Assembly: GCF_020085105.1 (NCBI RefSeq)
Contig: NC_058059.1
Location: forward strand, 20,645,042-20,709,041
Direction of reading: 5' to 3'
Length of the DNA stretch: 64,000 nucleotides
DNA from: Siniperca chuatsi
Lineage: Eukaryota; Chordata; Actinopteri; Centrarchiformes; Sinipercidae
Part shown: positions 1 to 11,686 of the stretch, in pieces
How positions within the stretch are numbered: the stretch's first letter is position 1
Layout of the letters: each line of letters opens with the position of its first letter
Notes under the pieces: model-generated
Database searches by the model: none
What the model saw: only the letters and a program-made list of their open reading frames with translations
Told to the model about the DNA's origin: nothing
Position numbers and translations under genes: made by a program

Positions 1-603
1 GACGTGCTGGTCAAACAAACAAGTACCTTCAGCGGAAGACTCATTCCCCCAAAATGCACCACAGAGCGCCACAGGAAGTGATTCCTGCCTGTGGCCTTCA
101 AACTCTTTAACTCCTCCCTCTAAGTGTTAGTCTATATGACCCTAAGTCATTAAACTGGACATTGATCACTACATCACTGCAATACTTGACATAATTGTGC
201 AATATCCTGTGTTAATACTCTGGTGCAATATTCTAGTTTTTCCTATTTATTGATATTGATATTTATTCATACCTCTATTACTGGTGTGCAATATCCACCA
301 TCTCATAAAAATCTTAATAGGCTACACTTAACTTGACAGTACATGCACTACTACTTATTACTTATGTTATTACATTGTATTATCATACCGTATTATCATT
401 ATCAACCGGTAAACCCACTGTGTACTTCACACTTATTTTATTTTATACTTATACCCACCTGGGACTTAATTTATTTTCTGACCTGTATTATAGTGTATTG
501 TATTATATTTTTTGCTAGTACTTTCCTGTGTGCACTGACGTAAAGGCGAGCTGCTGTAACAAAGAGTTTCCCTTCGGGGATCAATAAAGTATTTCTGATT
601 CTG
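1..603 (+). mobile_element. 3' end of a non-LTR retrotransposon (LINE)
   Basis: The stretch ends in GGGATCAATAAAGTATTTC followed by a short tandem TTCTGA tail. This is the typical 3' end of fish CR1/L2/Rex-type LINEs. The upstream part is AT-rich with repeated GTGCAATATCC-like words, as in LINE 3' untranslated regions. The beginning lies outside the window. The exact clade is not determined. The two overlapping short frames near 333-543 are low-complexity and are not genes. Confidence 0.55.
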
Positions 604-610
604 ATTCTGA

Positions 611-1215
611 TGAATTATTGTGTTATAACATCCAGTGGATAATAATAGTCAAATAAAATTCAGATTGTGGCATTTCTTAAACAGTTTAATGAAATTGAGA
701 ATTATACTAGTGTGAAGAAATAGTCACTGAACCTTTTATCGATCCCAAACTGTATCAGAGATCTTTTAATACATGGATTTACACTACTACTAGATTAAGA
801 TTACACATTCTGTCCACAAGGTGTCGCACTTCCACTTCCCTCATACAAATCCTCCTCTCCTCCTCAAAATGTTTCTTGACTCTTCAACTCAATGTTTTTT
901 TTAACAGGATTTGACAAGTTGACATTATTTTCTCAAAACTATTTTCCCAAAATGTATTTAGCTGCCTAATTTTGTCATTTATCCGGCTATCTTGCCTATT
1001 AGGCCTACATGTGTGACACTAAAGCATCCTGTGAAGAAATCTGTCATGTCAGAATATCGATATGCTTTAATATATACAGACAGAGTCAACAGTGTTAATC
1101 TCCCAGACTGGTTTGGTGTGTGTTTTGGTGTGTGATGTGGAGGTGCTACAGTCTCATATGCTCTTTTGGCCATTTAAATCTTGCACACAACACCCTCATA
1201 CACATTACTTCATTA
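611..1215. repeat. 0.6 kb duplicated block, copy 1
   Basis: This block recurs in the same orientation at about 15741-16335, 15.1 kb away. I count roughly eight small differences over 600 bases, and the last ~230 bases are identical as read by eye. Both copies contain the same 64-codon minus-strand frame (979-1173 and 16106-16300). That frame has no family features and is probably not a gene. The boundaries are abrupt: left at the end of the LINE tail, right near the shared CATTTAAATCTTG. Confidence 0.85.
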
Positions 1216-1383
1216 AAGGTCCATTGTGTAACATTTAGCAGGAGTTATTGGTAGAAATGGAATACTTATAATACTTATAATATTTAGCATGTATGTATTG
1301 TAAGTATGTTTTCATTAGTGTATAATCACCTGAAAATAAGAATCGTTGTTTTCATTACCTTAGAATAAGCCGTTTCTACCTAC
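1216..1383 (+). mobile_element. MITE-like terminal fragment (TTAAAGGTCCATTGTG end)
   Basis: The sequence from ATTAAAGGTCCATTGTGTAAC through GAATAAGCCGTTTCTAC matches a short interspersed DNA element seen very often in percomorph genomes (recalled, not searched). Its usual continuation, GGGAGCGGGTCCCCTTCC, reappears at 1938. The element therefore seems split by about 550 bases of other sequence. The superfamily is not determined. Confidence 0.5.
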
Positions 1384-1937
1384 CTTACTGTAAAATCCAG
1401 CAAAAACCAGCTTCAAACCTTAGCTGCTCATTAGCTGGTCTTATTGGATTTACAGTAAGTAGTGGGGCAGCTTGCTCAAGCTAGTTTAACTGGAGATCAG
1501 CTAGAAGACTAGTTTTGTGTAGCTGGTTGAAAGGTGAGCAGCCAGGTTGGAAGTGCTGGTGTAACTGGTCAGTTGATGTCAGATCAGCATTTTTTATTTT
1601 TGGTGTTTGTTGCTTTAGACACATACATGGTAAAACATGGTTGTACTTAAATCAAAATTTAAGTTTTATTGGCATGGGAAAAAGACATTAATATTGCCAA
1701 AGCAAGTGTGAAATAACAAAAAAAAAAAAACCCATATACATAAACAGAAGAAATGTGCTATTAAAATATATACAGATAAGTAAGATAAGATAATAATAAT
1801 AATAAAAAATGTAGACTTTCAGTTAAAAAATTATAAATAAGTGAAAACTAAAAACACTGCAACATTATCTATCTATCTATCTTTCTACCTACCTACTCTA
1901 TCTATAATTGACCTAAACTATACATGAAAACAACTTA
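1384..1937. repeat. Inserted repeat mix: ACCAGC-rich repeat, LINE-tail-like piece, GATA-type microsatellite
   Basis: The stretch opens with a short inverted repeat: TACTGTAAAATCCAGC near 1385 against TTGGATTTACAGTAA near 1445. It is rich in ACCAGC/CAGCTGGT words up to 1580. TTTTATTGGCATGGG near 1665 resembles a LINE 3' end on the minus strand. A (CTAT)n/(CTAC)n tract lies at 1865-1905. It interrupts the MITE-like element resuming at 1938. Confidence 0.4.
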
Positions 1938-3160
1938 GGGAGCGGGTCCCCTTCCACGGAGGTCGCCATGTTGCGTCACCATAAGCTTGGCGACTGCGGG
2001 GGCAGGGCCCGCATTCAGTAGGGGTGCCAAGTTACCTTGTCAGAGCCTTTATTTACCACAACTGCAGAAGGCCACACGCCTTCATTTGGAGCAGGCTTGT
2101 ATTAGGGGTAGAGGGAGGCCTTTATTTCTAATTCCCTCTATTCCATAGGTGTAATTTGTCTAATAGTTGCAGACAACGCAGAGGTAGCTGTAGGAAAGTA
2201 GTTCTCAACTATGTCAAAACCTTTATTAGCAGTCAACACAAGAGATAAACCAGCACAAAAATTACAACTACCAATATAAACCACCATGTTCTGAACAGAC
2301 ACATTACAGATACTAACAAAAAGTAACATTTGCATTTTGGAACATAAAACAGCAAATTTAACAAGCAACTCAGTCCAGCACTAGGCATGATGGGAAATGT
2401 GGGCCGTCACTAGAAGCCTCGTTTTAACCCGCTCCCGTTTGTTGTTTGTGTTTTAATTTAGCTAGGCGCTAAAATGCTTTGTGTTGAGCGGGACATGAAC
2501 ATTGACAAAGTTAAGTGATTGGCAGGTTCGCCACCATGAAAGATAGGAGTATGACGTTTTAAAAAGGGACTGTGATATGTACAAAGTTAGTTAATCTGTT
2601 CGGATTATTTAGTTTAATGGTGGAATACATAAATGGACTAACGTTAACGTTAGCCTAAACTACACTAAACTAGGCCTAGAGCAGACTGAACAGTTGGTGA
2701 GTGAAACATCCATAATTAGTCTTTATTAACTTCATTAACTCAGTCAGAATGTTAGATTAATGTTATTTAACTCCATCTTTACCGCATCTCGGCATCTGTC
2801 TGTGTCACTGCCTGAGGTGTTGTAGTCTATTTTATGTTTGAATAGGCCTTGTACAGTGTTGTTGACCGCTAAAAGCTTATCTTCTTTCGAGAGGCCGAGC
2901 GGACTGGTTGTATTAAGTTTTGGGAATGAACAAGCAAAGAAGTTGAACCTAGGGCAGATTGTTGAGGGCTTCGCGGTGCATAAAGCTCACAGAATGCCGT
3001 TCAGAGACAGGTGAGCACAATGACAAACTCTCGATAATTGTAACTCACTTTCCAAATGAGAGCGTCAGCAGCCACTGCGTTGCCTAGCATCGGAGCGGTG
3101 TGTGCGCACGCTGTATGCGGTGTGTAAAAACGGCTCAGTCTCTCCTTTGCTTTAAGATTA
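1938..3160. other. Non-coding stretch, partly old DNA-element sequence
   Basis: It opens with the continuation of the interrupted MITE-like element (GGGAGCGGGTCCCCTTCC). After that I see no gene. The minus-strand frame 2138-2368 has no recognisable domain or splice context. The GC-richer part near 2400-2560 and 2880-3110 has CpG-containing words such as CGCCACCATGAAAG, but no continued frame follows. Confidence 0.4.
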
Positions 3161-3265
3161 GACAAGATAAGATAGAACTTAACTCATCTCGAGGGAAATT
3201 GTTGTGCAGCAGTTGCAATACAATGTTGAAAGAGTGCAAATGTAAAATATGTGTGTTTGTGGCTG
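3158..3265 (-). mobile_element. LINE 3' tail relic
   Basis: AAGATAAGATAGAACTTAAC followed by CTCGAGGGAAATTGTTGTGC is the reverse complement of the fish LINE terminus ending in ...GGATCAATAAAGT plus a tandem tail. It is a diverged minus-strand cousin of the tail at 560-603. The short plus-strand frame 3100-3303 is a by-product of this repeat. Confidence 0.45.
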
Positions 3266-3796
3266 CACTGGCTGTGGAGTTTATTTTGTTTAGTGGCAGG
3301 TAATTTAGTTTCTGTAGCCTAATAATGCTTGTTGCCTTTCATTTACTGTTGGTCATTTTTGTTTGTTTTATCCTCTTTTTTGGGTTTTATATGGTTTATA
3401 TTTAAATAGGCCTCATATAGTGTTGTAGACCGTTATGTTTATGTTAAAGTTATTCCCATGTAAGAAAGACATGGTACTGAGACAGTGCACCTGGCTGTCT
3501 AAGCTTATTGCTGTCTGTTGGCTGTGGTGCAGAACCATTTGTCCATCGATGCGTGTAGAGCGCCGCGTGCTGAAACAAAGGGCCTTCACTGTATGTTTTC
3601 TTAGACATAGGCTTGCTTGGCTCAATAAGTGACAATGTGTGTTTATGGATAGGATAGGATATATCCGCTATTTTACAGTTGTGAATTTTAAAACGATTTT
3701 GTCAGAAGGGCCCCTTGAGAATGCTCCGCCCCCTCTGTGCTGAGAGTCTAGCTCCGCCTCTGGTGATATCACATTGGGGTCCTAGAGTCTTTTCTA

Positions 3797-4207
3797 GAAT
3801 CTATCTGTCACGCTCTCCAGAACCGCAGCCAGGAGGAGTGGGCCACCCACATCAAATGCCTGGTAAACCAGACGATGGAGGGACTTGCTATCACTGAAGG
3901 CTTCTGCCCGGACGTGAAGAGCACCAAGAAAGTCTGCAAGGCTGTGGTGAAAGACCTGCAGAAGAAGTTCTGCGGCAGGCGCCTGCTGGAGTCTGTCATA
4001 TTATTACTGGATCCAGTTGTGGACGCAGCCATCGTCAAGTCTGGCTCACAAGACCTTTCTGCTCGACTCGCAGAGAAAGCTGCCTCCCGCAGTTTCTGGA
4101 AGGATGTGCTCCAGGTCGTGGCATTCGCTGGCCACCTTGCTTTTAACTGCACTCAACCCGTAAAGCAGCACACCAGCAGCTGCAGGTGGAGGAAGTTTGC
4201 AGCAATG
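3797..4207 (+). pseudogene. Coding relic of an unidentified protein
   Basis: From about 3797 an uninterrupted plus-strand frame runs for roughly 140 codons. Its composition is protein-like, with alternating charged and hydrophobic residues, including EEWATHIKCLVNQTMEGLA and, later, RRLLESVILLLDPVVDAAI. The frame continues upstream of its first Met at 3875, and TTTTCTAG at 3791 or CTCTCCAG at 3813 could be splice acceptors. It therefore looks like an exon or exon fragment rather than a complete gene. The last ~35 codons lose this character before a stop. A SINE-like repeat follows immediately. I do not recognise the family. It could be a decayed duplicate of a host gene or an exon of an active gene that I cannot complete. 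Confidence 0.4.
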
Positions 4208-4214
4208 CCCGCTG

Positions 4215-4390
4215 TCAGAAGTCTGTAGCGCTGCACAGTGGCCCAGTGGTTAACACTGTGGCCCCACAGAATCAAGGTCAGGGTCACACCGGCCCCGACT
4301 CTTGTTGCTGTGTGGAGTTTCTCCCTGTGTCAGCGTGGGTTTACTCCGGGTGCTCCGTTTTCCTCCCACACTCCCAATTTGTACAATAAA
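4215..4390 (+). mobile_element. SINE (tRNA-like head)
   Basis: GTGGCCCAGTGGTTAACACT is an A-box-like start, and TGTGTGGAGTTTCTCCCTG leads to GTGGGTTTACTCCGGGTGC and TTTTCCTCCCACA. These are the hallmarks of a tRNA-derived fish SINE that shares its body with LINE 3' ends. It is diverged in the B-box area. A small matching piece (GGTTTCCTCCCACAT) also lies at about 15360. Confidence 0.55.
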
Positions 4391-4474
4391 AATATTAACT
4401 ATATTTCTGATGTCTGAGGAACTTCTTCTTAAATTAGCGTTCTAAAACGGACAATGTGGATTATCTTACACTCG

Positions 4475-4476
<2 letters not shown>

Positions 4477-4525
<49 letters not shown>
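4477..4525. repeat. (CA)n microsatellite
   Basis: About 24 CA units, preceded by CGCACG variants. It is plain dinucleotide repeat DNA and explains the Val/Cys-rich minus-strand frame across it. Confidence 0.95.
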
Positions 4526-4527
<2 letters not shown>

Positions 4528-6050
4528 AAGTAAGTTGTAAATGTTTACAGAGGTTATATACATCCTAATCAGACCCAAATGTAACACAGGATGGATAGAT
4601 GAGGGAACAATCACACAGAAATAAATGTATAAAGAAATCAATGCATAAAAGAGAAAATATAATATTCTATATTTATTTATTTCCTGTGTTCCTGCGTTTA
4701 GTTTTTGGCCCTGATACATAATTTAACACTTGTGGGCAAAGAAACACACATTTTATTAATAATTTCAATTTTTCACATTTTATTTAATCAATTAATGGTT
4801 GTATTATATAATATGGAGGTTTAAATGCTGTTTCACAGCCTGCCATGTATAAACTTCTGGTGGCAAAAATACTACGTTATAGGACTGGGTATTGAGCCAT
4901 AATACTTTCTGAGTACAGAACAAAATGTGTCTGTATCACCAAGTATTACAAAGTGTAAATTACAGAAAGTTGGTATCAAATGTCTGGTGAGATTCTTAGT
5001 CTTGTTTTAAACCAGGTGTTTTTTTGGATCAGCAGCTGGAGACACAGAGGGAACTGTTTCTTCCAGAAATCTGAGCCAAACAGAGCACCGATATGATGCA
5101 GAATGAAGGAGTGATTATACAGGCAGAAAAAATGAAGTGCTCTTTGCTAGAGACAGCGTTTTATATATATCTCAAGAGGGAAGACTGAAATCAAATGTAA
5201 AGACAGCTAAAGAAAAACATACACATAAAAGACCCTCCCATGTCTCCCAAAAAGGTCAGACTAACCTCCCTTAAGCAAAAATTTTAAATTGCAATACCCT
5301 CCCCCTTTCCGTATATACTGATATGTACATAGAAAAATACTATAAAAATTGAGAAAATTTCAGTTTTGTGAATAAAAACAGCAATGCTTGACAAATAAAC
5401 ACTTAACACAGGGAAAATAGATACAGGCCTATCGAACTCCCAATTTACCATACTTGCAAATTCAAGTAATAACTTTAAATATATTTCTGACAACACGTTA
5501 AGGCAGAAAACATCAGTACACCATCTGACATTTCAGTGCCCTTAACCTCTTCAAAAACACACATAAAGCAAATAATCCCATTGCAAGTTACATTTTATTG
5601 CCAAAACAACTGCATACGTTATTTTCGATGACATTTTCATGTTTTTTTGAAAATATTGATTTATTTGTCAGTGTTTTAGAATACACACATAATACATTCA
5701 AACAGGGATACAGCCAACAAGTCATAAAATATCATACAACTATGCAAAAATCCAATGCAATCCAATACAAGAATTTTACCACCTATTTATCTTTGTTCAT
5801 AAGTACATTTTAGGAAAAAAATAATGCCGTGTCGATTATGGTTAAATAAAAACATCTAAAAATGTCTACCTGATTTTGAAAGAAAATGTTTTATACGGCC
5901 ATCCACTTTCACAAAAATCGATAATGCAGAATGGTTAAATGATCATAACTTGTGGGACATAAGTTGAAGATACCACCACTAACAGCCTTAAACATACCAT
6001 AGAGTTGATTTAACACTTTTCTGACACAGGTGACCCTGAACATTTACACT
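4526..6050. other. Intergenic, no feature seen
   Basis: AT-rich sequence without a convincing frame, RNA gene or repeat boundary. Short frames at 5284-5496 and 5598-5813 are low-complexity and have no domain. Confidence 0.5.
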
Positions 6051-6104
6051 TTATTCCTGTTCATGATTTCATGTGTCTTTCTGTCCCAAAAGGAATCATT
6101 TTTA

Positions 6105-6290
6105 GCAACACTAGCAGTGTGGCTCTCGGGATGGCAATGTTGGTCTGTTGGTCACAATATCTCAGCAGCTATGGAATGGGTGGCCATGAAATTATGTACA
6201 GACATTCATGGTGCCAAGAGGATTAAGCCCACTGACTTCGGTGATCCCCTGACCTTTCATCTAGCGCCACCATTGGCTTTGTGAAGTGAA
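6105..6290 (+). repeat. Dispersed repeat family X, copy 1
   Basis: GGTGATCCCCTGACCTTTCA then TCTAGCGCCACC, preceded by ACAATATCTCAGCAGCTATG. The same words appear diverged at about 25220-25525 and 41330-41730 in the same orientation. This is a very common percomorph interspersed repeat as I remember it; I do not know its class. The 84-codon frame over it is not a gene. Confidence 0.5.
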
Positions 6291-6721
6291 TTTTCAAATT
6301 AAGTTTTATGTCTGTAATGTTGTCAAGCACATGTTTGTTGCATCTTTAATACAGCCCCAAAGTGTTCCTCGTCATTCACTGTCCAGACGTGAGGAAATCC
6401 CGCTTTGAAGATGACTGTACAAGAATATGCTGGGGACTGCTGATAACAACTGCTGCTAACAATTTGATTTGATTATTTTATGGAATTTTTAAAGCTTGGA
6501 ATCTATTGGAATCTATGGTTTTACTTTGCTGTGTGATTATTAAAAACTGCTGCAGTAAAAGAACAAGAAAGTAATGGCAGGTGTATGTATTTCACCAAAG
6601 GAAAATAATAATAATAATAAAAAAAGAAACTTTCCTGTTTTAAACAACCTTTATGGCCATTCGAGTATAGATTTCTGAGTTTACGAGGTGCACTTTAATG
6701 CACCGTAAAGTCTCACGCTTA

Positions 6722-7789
6722 AGGCCCCTTCAGACCAGACGCGAATAAGTCGCCCGTCGACTTTAAAATTCGAGCCCATCAACTGCAGCTCTGTGAGCCT
6801 TACCACACTCAGTCCGAAACGTTCATATTCCGCTGTGCGGCTTTGTTTTTTCCTCGGCTGTTTCGATTTCAGTGAATTTCGGATGCCGACAAAAACGAGC
6901 CAGCCAATAAAATCATGACCTTTGCTCACGCGATCAATAGATTTGAACGTTAATGTCATAATTCCATTCACACTCATCAAGATGGATATTGAACGGCTGA
7001 TCCATTTGGTCTCGCAGCATAGTACTGTTTGGCAAGCAACATTAAGATTACAAAGACAACGGACTCAAAGACGACATCTGGGAAAGTAGAGTGATTGAAC
7101 TGGCTTGTACCGTGGTCTGCTTACTGTTTAGTGGAAGAAGTCCCAAAAAAACCTCCGGGATACACACATTAAGAGGAAGAAGGAGGATGAATCCACAAAG
7201 AGTGCACAGGCAGGAGGAAAGCCAAAAAAGCAGTGGAAGGATATGAGATCACTGGCTTTCCTTGAGATTATAAACTGACTGTTATAAACTGACCATTACA
7301 GCCTTGTATTAAATGCCATGAATCACATATAATAAACACATACATGAGATAAACACACTCTGTTAAGTCCAGTCATGAATTAATGAATAAAGCTGAGCAT
7401 TTACACTCGTTACAATAACATTGGTGCCACCCATAGGAAATGCATTGTAAGTTTTCTACACAGTATTGGACACTTGGAATGATCCCAAGATAATGAGCCC
7501 GTCTCCAGTGTGTACAGTTGAGTGTGGGTTTATTATATTATATTATATTATATTATATTATAAAGATGCATTAGAAACTTGTCGTCGCTACTGCTGCTGC
7601 TTGAAGACTCCATGACAAGGATGAAACAATGATTGTGTGCTGGTGCGAAGCTTTCATTTTTGGTGTAATGCACGGAACGCGAATATTCATGTCGGACTTG
7701 GTGTGAAAGGTTTGAACGCGAAAAATCGTCAGCGGATATTCCGCATTTTCATTTCGTTTTTTCGTTCTGTCCCCGGTGTGAAAAGGCCT
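6722..7789 (+). mobile_element. PIF/Harbinger DNA transposon, non-autonomous (1068 bp)
   Basis: The ends are imperfect inverted repeats: AGGCCCCTTCAGACC at 6722 and, read from the other side, AGGCCTTTTCACACC ending at 7789. They are flanked by a TTA target duplication (6719-6721 and 7790-7792), as expected for PIF/Harbinger elements (TWA targets). Inside, near 6983-7260, broken plus-strand frames read MDIERLIHLVSQHSTVW and later KKEDESTKSAQAGGKPKKQW. These resemble the MADF/Myb-like DNA-binding accessory protein of Harbinger elements. No transposase frame remains, so it would have moved only with help from an active relative. A (TTATA)n tract at 7530-7562 lies inside. Confidence 0.75.
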
Positions 7790-7796
7790 TTAGCCG

Positions 7797-9668
7797 TACA
7801 ATAATAATAATAATAATAAAACTTTATTTATAGAGCACTTATCAAAACAAAGTACAAAGTGCTTCACAACAAGAAAAATAAAATAACACAGTGAATGACG
7901 AAATATAAAGAAATAAAACACATGAAATACAGAAAAGCAATAAAATAAACAGTAAAATAAACAGCCAGTTCACGTAAAATCAGGATATGCTTTCAGATAA
8001 AAATGTGTTTTGAGACGAGATTTAAACGAAGACACTGACTCAGACAACCTAATTTCTTCGGGCAAGTTGTTCCAGAGCCTCGGGGCCCTGATAGCAAAAG
8101 CTCTGTCCCCTTAGTTTTCATCCTGGACTCAGGAACAGACAGGAGACCCCTGCCCGAAGATCTCAAACTACGTGAAGGTTCATAAGGGATTACAAGGTCT
8201 AAAATATAATCTGGGGCCAGGCCATGAAGAGCCTTAAAAGTAATCAACAAGATCTTAAAATCAATCCTAAAACCAACAGGAGCCAGTGTAAAGAGGCTAA
8301 AACAGGTGTTATGTGGTCATACTTCTTGGTCCTGGTTAACAGCCTAGCAGCTGAGTTTTGTACAGTCTGCAGTCGTGTCAGAGCTTTTGATTAAGACAAG
8401 TGAACAGGCTGTTACAATAATCAAGGCGTGAGGAGATAAAAGCATGCACAACAGTTTCTGCATCACTAAGATTTAAAATAGATCGTATTTTTGCAATGTT
8501 TCTGAGGTGATAGAAACATGATTGGACAAGCTTAGTGATATGTTGCTCAAAACATAAATTGCTATCAAACAGGACACCAAGATTTCGTGCAACAGGCTTG
8601 ATATGTTGTGACAGGTTACCAGTGGATGGCAGTATTTGTTTAGTGATGTGTTGGGGCCCAATAACAAGGATTTCAGTTTTATTTGAGTTGAGCTGAAGAA
8701 AATTTATCGACATCCAATTTTTATGTCAGACAGGCAGTCCTGCAGAGAACTCAGCATACTAAGGTCAGTGGGCTTGACAGGGAGGTACAACTGTGTGTCA
8801 TCCGCATAACAATGAAAAGAAATACCATGTCTGCAGATTACATCACCCAAGGGAAGCATGTATAAGGAGAACAATATTGGTCCCAGAATTGAACCTTGAG
8901 GCACACCATACTTGATATGGGAAAAGGATGACTTGAAGTTATTAATGCTAACACAGAATTTCCTATTGGACAGATAAGATGCGAACCAGTCTAGTGCAGT
9001 TCCAGATATGCCCACCCAGTGCCTCAGTCTGTCTAAAAGAATGCCATGATCAATTGTATCAAAGGCAGCACTTATGTCCAACAGCACAAGAATTGAACAC
9101 ATGCCTGCGTCTGCATTCATTAAAAGGTCATTAGTGACTTTGAGAAGGGCTGTCTCAGTGCTGTGGTGTTGACGAAAGCCAGATTGGAACTTTTCAAAGG
9201 TATTATTGTTTTCCACAGCAGCAACGAGCTGCTTAGATACAAGTTTTTCGAGAATCTTCGAAATAAAAGGCAATTTGGAGATTGGGCGGTAGTTATCCAG
9301 GAGGGTGGGATCAAGCCCAGGTTTTTTTAAGACTGGCTGGACACAAGCTGTTTTAAAGAAATCAGGGACGCAGCCAGTAGACAGCGAGCTGTTAAAAATA
9401 ATTTGTAGAAGGGGCGCAATACAATCCATAACTTCCAATAGAAACCTAGTTGGGATTTTGTCCAGAGGGCTGGAGGATACTCTCATAAGAGACATGATGT
9501 CTGCGAGTTCGGGCAGAGTAACAGCAGAAACATTGCTCAAAGAATCCCTGAGCGGGTGATCCACATCTAAAAAGGCAGGATTGGGGGTGATATCAGATCT
9601 TATTAACTCCACCTTACCAGCAAAGTGCAAAAGAAACTTTTCACAATCAGCATCACACTCAGCAGGGG
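7797..9668 (-). mobile_element. L2-type LINE, 5'-truncated copy A
   Basis: Read on the minus strand, this is the reverse transcriptase half and 3' end of an L2-clade (CR1/L2 group) retrotransposon. The main frame, 9630-8704 (308 codons), carries the RT landmarks in order: [56 protein letters not shown] and the catalytic [10 protein letters not shown] second frame, 8713-8378, continues with NSNKTEILVIGP and DYCNSLF, and 8250-7993 adds the C-terminal part. The insert ends in an (ATT)n tail at 7800-7820. The 5' part (ORF1, endonuclease) is missing, so the copy was dead on arrival but is fairly young. It sits 7 bp from the Harbinger element. Confidence 0.85.
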
Positions 9669-10130
9669 AAAAGCGATGTAGAGTTCAGAAGTTACGAGGT
9701 GCACCTGAATGTACCATGTTTCACCTTGTTTTTACAGTCTAAGGTTTAGTTGAAGTCACAGGCGCCAGCAGCTGCTGCTGAATCCCTGGGGTTCACATAC
9801 TAATGCACACATGGATATTGCATGTTTAATCATTGCATTTAGTAAATAATCCAAATCTATTCAAACTATTTGTTTTCCTTTAATCGTCACATGCTTTAAA
9901 AGAAATGTATCTTATTTAAAGATATGTCTGAAATATGTTTTAAAAAAAGGAAAAAAAGGGCTATTCCAAAAGGGTTCACATATTCTCAAGAACCACTGTA
10001 TATACACTACTACTCTAGCCTCTAAACGCTTTTATTGCTGTGACTTCCTGTGAATCTAGTTAAAAATTGCATCAGGCGTGTGAAACCGACTCTGCTGGTT
10101 CGTTGAGATGGTGTTCCTAATGTTCGTTGG
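9669..10130. other. Non-coding, possible MITE piece
   Basis: No gene is seen. GGGGTTCACATACTAATG at about 9788 and AAGGGTTCACATATTCTC at about 9970, the latter followed by CCACTGTATATAC, look like parts of a common fish DNA element, but no paired ends could be fixed. Confidence 0.3.
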
Positions 10131-10256
10131 TTTTATTTTTTATTTTTTTGCATATTCTCTCTGATCTGCATACTTCGACTGACAGCGCTGACGTCAGACG
10201 AGAATGCATCCTCTGAGGTCTTTGAGTCTACTTGAAGGAAGATCCAGAGAAGTTGG
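10130..10256 (+). promoter_or_regulatory. Possible CRE-containing promoter or first exon
   Basis: A perfect cAMP-response palindrome, TGACGTCA, lies at about 10190 within a GC-richer patch, followed by TTGGTGAGG, a usable splice donor. It could be the promoter and untranslated first exon for the two coding exons at 11687-12038. No reading frame links them that I can see, so this is only a guess. Confidence 0.2.
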
Positions 10257-10559
10257 TGAGGGAATACATGGTATGTTAATTTACCTTTATCTTCACTTAG
10301 GTGATGATGACAGTTGGAATGGATGTGGTTTCCTTTGAGATCCCATTAACTTTCAAATTTGGAAAAGATAAGTCCTTAAAACATTTTTGAAATGTACCTA
10401 CCCGCCTACTACATTGCATTGGTAAACAAACCAGGCATATACTTACAAACTGATGTCTGCACAACATAACAATGTAAGAGTCCAACTGGTAAATACATTT
10501 ACCGTTCCTATCAATTTCAGTTTGTCAGGAAACTTTTACATGCTCTAATTGTCTTAAAT

Positions 10560-11660
10560 CTGTGAAATATAATATCCGATGTGTTTGGCAGAAAGACACT
10601 GCTCTGAGGGTCATGAGAAGCTGCAGCCTTTATTCACTAACAAACTGTAACCTACTCTGTACATTTACTGCCAGATTGACAACTTCACTTCACGCCTTTT
10701 CCTCCGCTTCGCTCACATTCACCATTACTCTCTGCCGCCTGCTCTCTCTTGTTCAACCACACACTCACTACGCACACACTTGTGGTGACGTTGTCTCGCT
10801 CTCTCTCTCTCTTTCTCTCTATACTTTACTCTCTGGCTCGATACCCAACCCTAGGTGGAAGTTTTAGTAGGTGCAAATGTTTAAGGGAAATGTGAAATAT
10901 TTAAAGTGGATTGTGAGTACAAAGACAGGGCCCCATTTCCCAACAGCATCTTAGAGTTCAGATCATCGTAGACTGCTATTTTTTAAAACAGATTAAGTAC
11001 TAAGATCCATTCTGTTGGTACTTTAAAAAATAAGAAAAGCAGTGTGCTGTATTATTTTGTTTATTAGTTTCTCATAAAAACATAAAGACAGAAACGGTAT
11101 TTTTCATTTTTGTGTTGTTTGAAAGCAACTGTCAGTGTAAAACACTGTTACACTATCGTTGCCTATTTTGGGAAACAGTTTTATGGCAACATCTCCTGTT
11201 TGTCTTGTGTTATGTTTCCACCTTTGATACCAAGCAGGCTATAGACTTTGTTGAAAGTTAAGTTACTGTTCACTGTAAACATTTTAAATGTTTACACTCA
11301 AAAGTTATTCTTTGAATGAACTTAATTAAATCATGGAAAGTATTTCCATGTGATTAAATGGCTTTCTTTCAGCTTTAAGCAATTCTGTTGGGCCAACTTA
11401 ATTTACTTGGATTGGATCAACTTCATACAGACGTTAGCATTTAGTTAGTTAAGGTAGATATGAGTTAAAAATTAACAAAGCCCCATTTGGACGTAATTTC
11501 TTAATTTCTCTCTGGGAGATGGGGTAATTTTAACATTAGTCACCTGCCCTGGTCAGTGATTTAATCCAGTCCTGAGGCATATGTATTGTATGTATATGTA
11601 AATTGGCGATTTGCATCGGAGATGCCATCCTCGGGAAGTTTAATCACACTGTTATTAGAG
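10560..11660. other. Intergenic or intronic, nothing certain
   Basis: There is a pyrimidine-rich part with a (CT)n tract at about 10797-10822. The remainder is AT-rich. Words near 11470-11640 (GGGGTAATTTTAACATTAG, CACCTGCCCTGGTCAGTG) seem repeat-like, but I could not fix ends. Confidence 0.3.
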
Positions 11661-11686
11661 TTAATTGTATTACTGGTCTGTTTTAG

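Noticed and set aside
979-1173. 64-codon minus-strand frame repeated identically at 16106-16300
   Set aside because: Identity is explained by the duplicated DNA block. There is no protein family signal, and the flanking bases are equally conserved.
10309-10400. Exon-like plus-strand stretch VMMTVGMDVVSFEIPLTFKF after an acceptor-like CACTTAG
   Set aside because: It has no GT donor at its end (the sequence reads ATAAGT) and no partner exon in phase. It could be repeat sequence.
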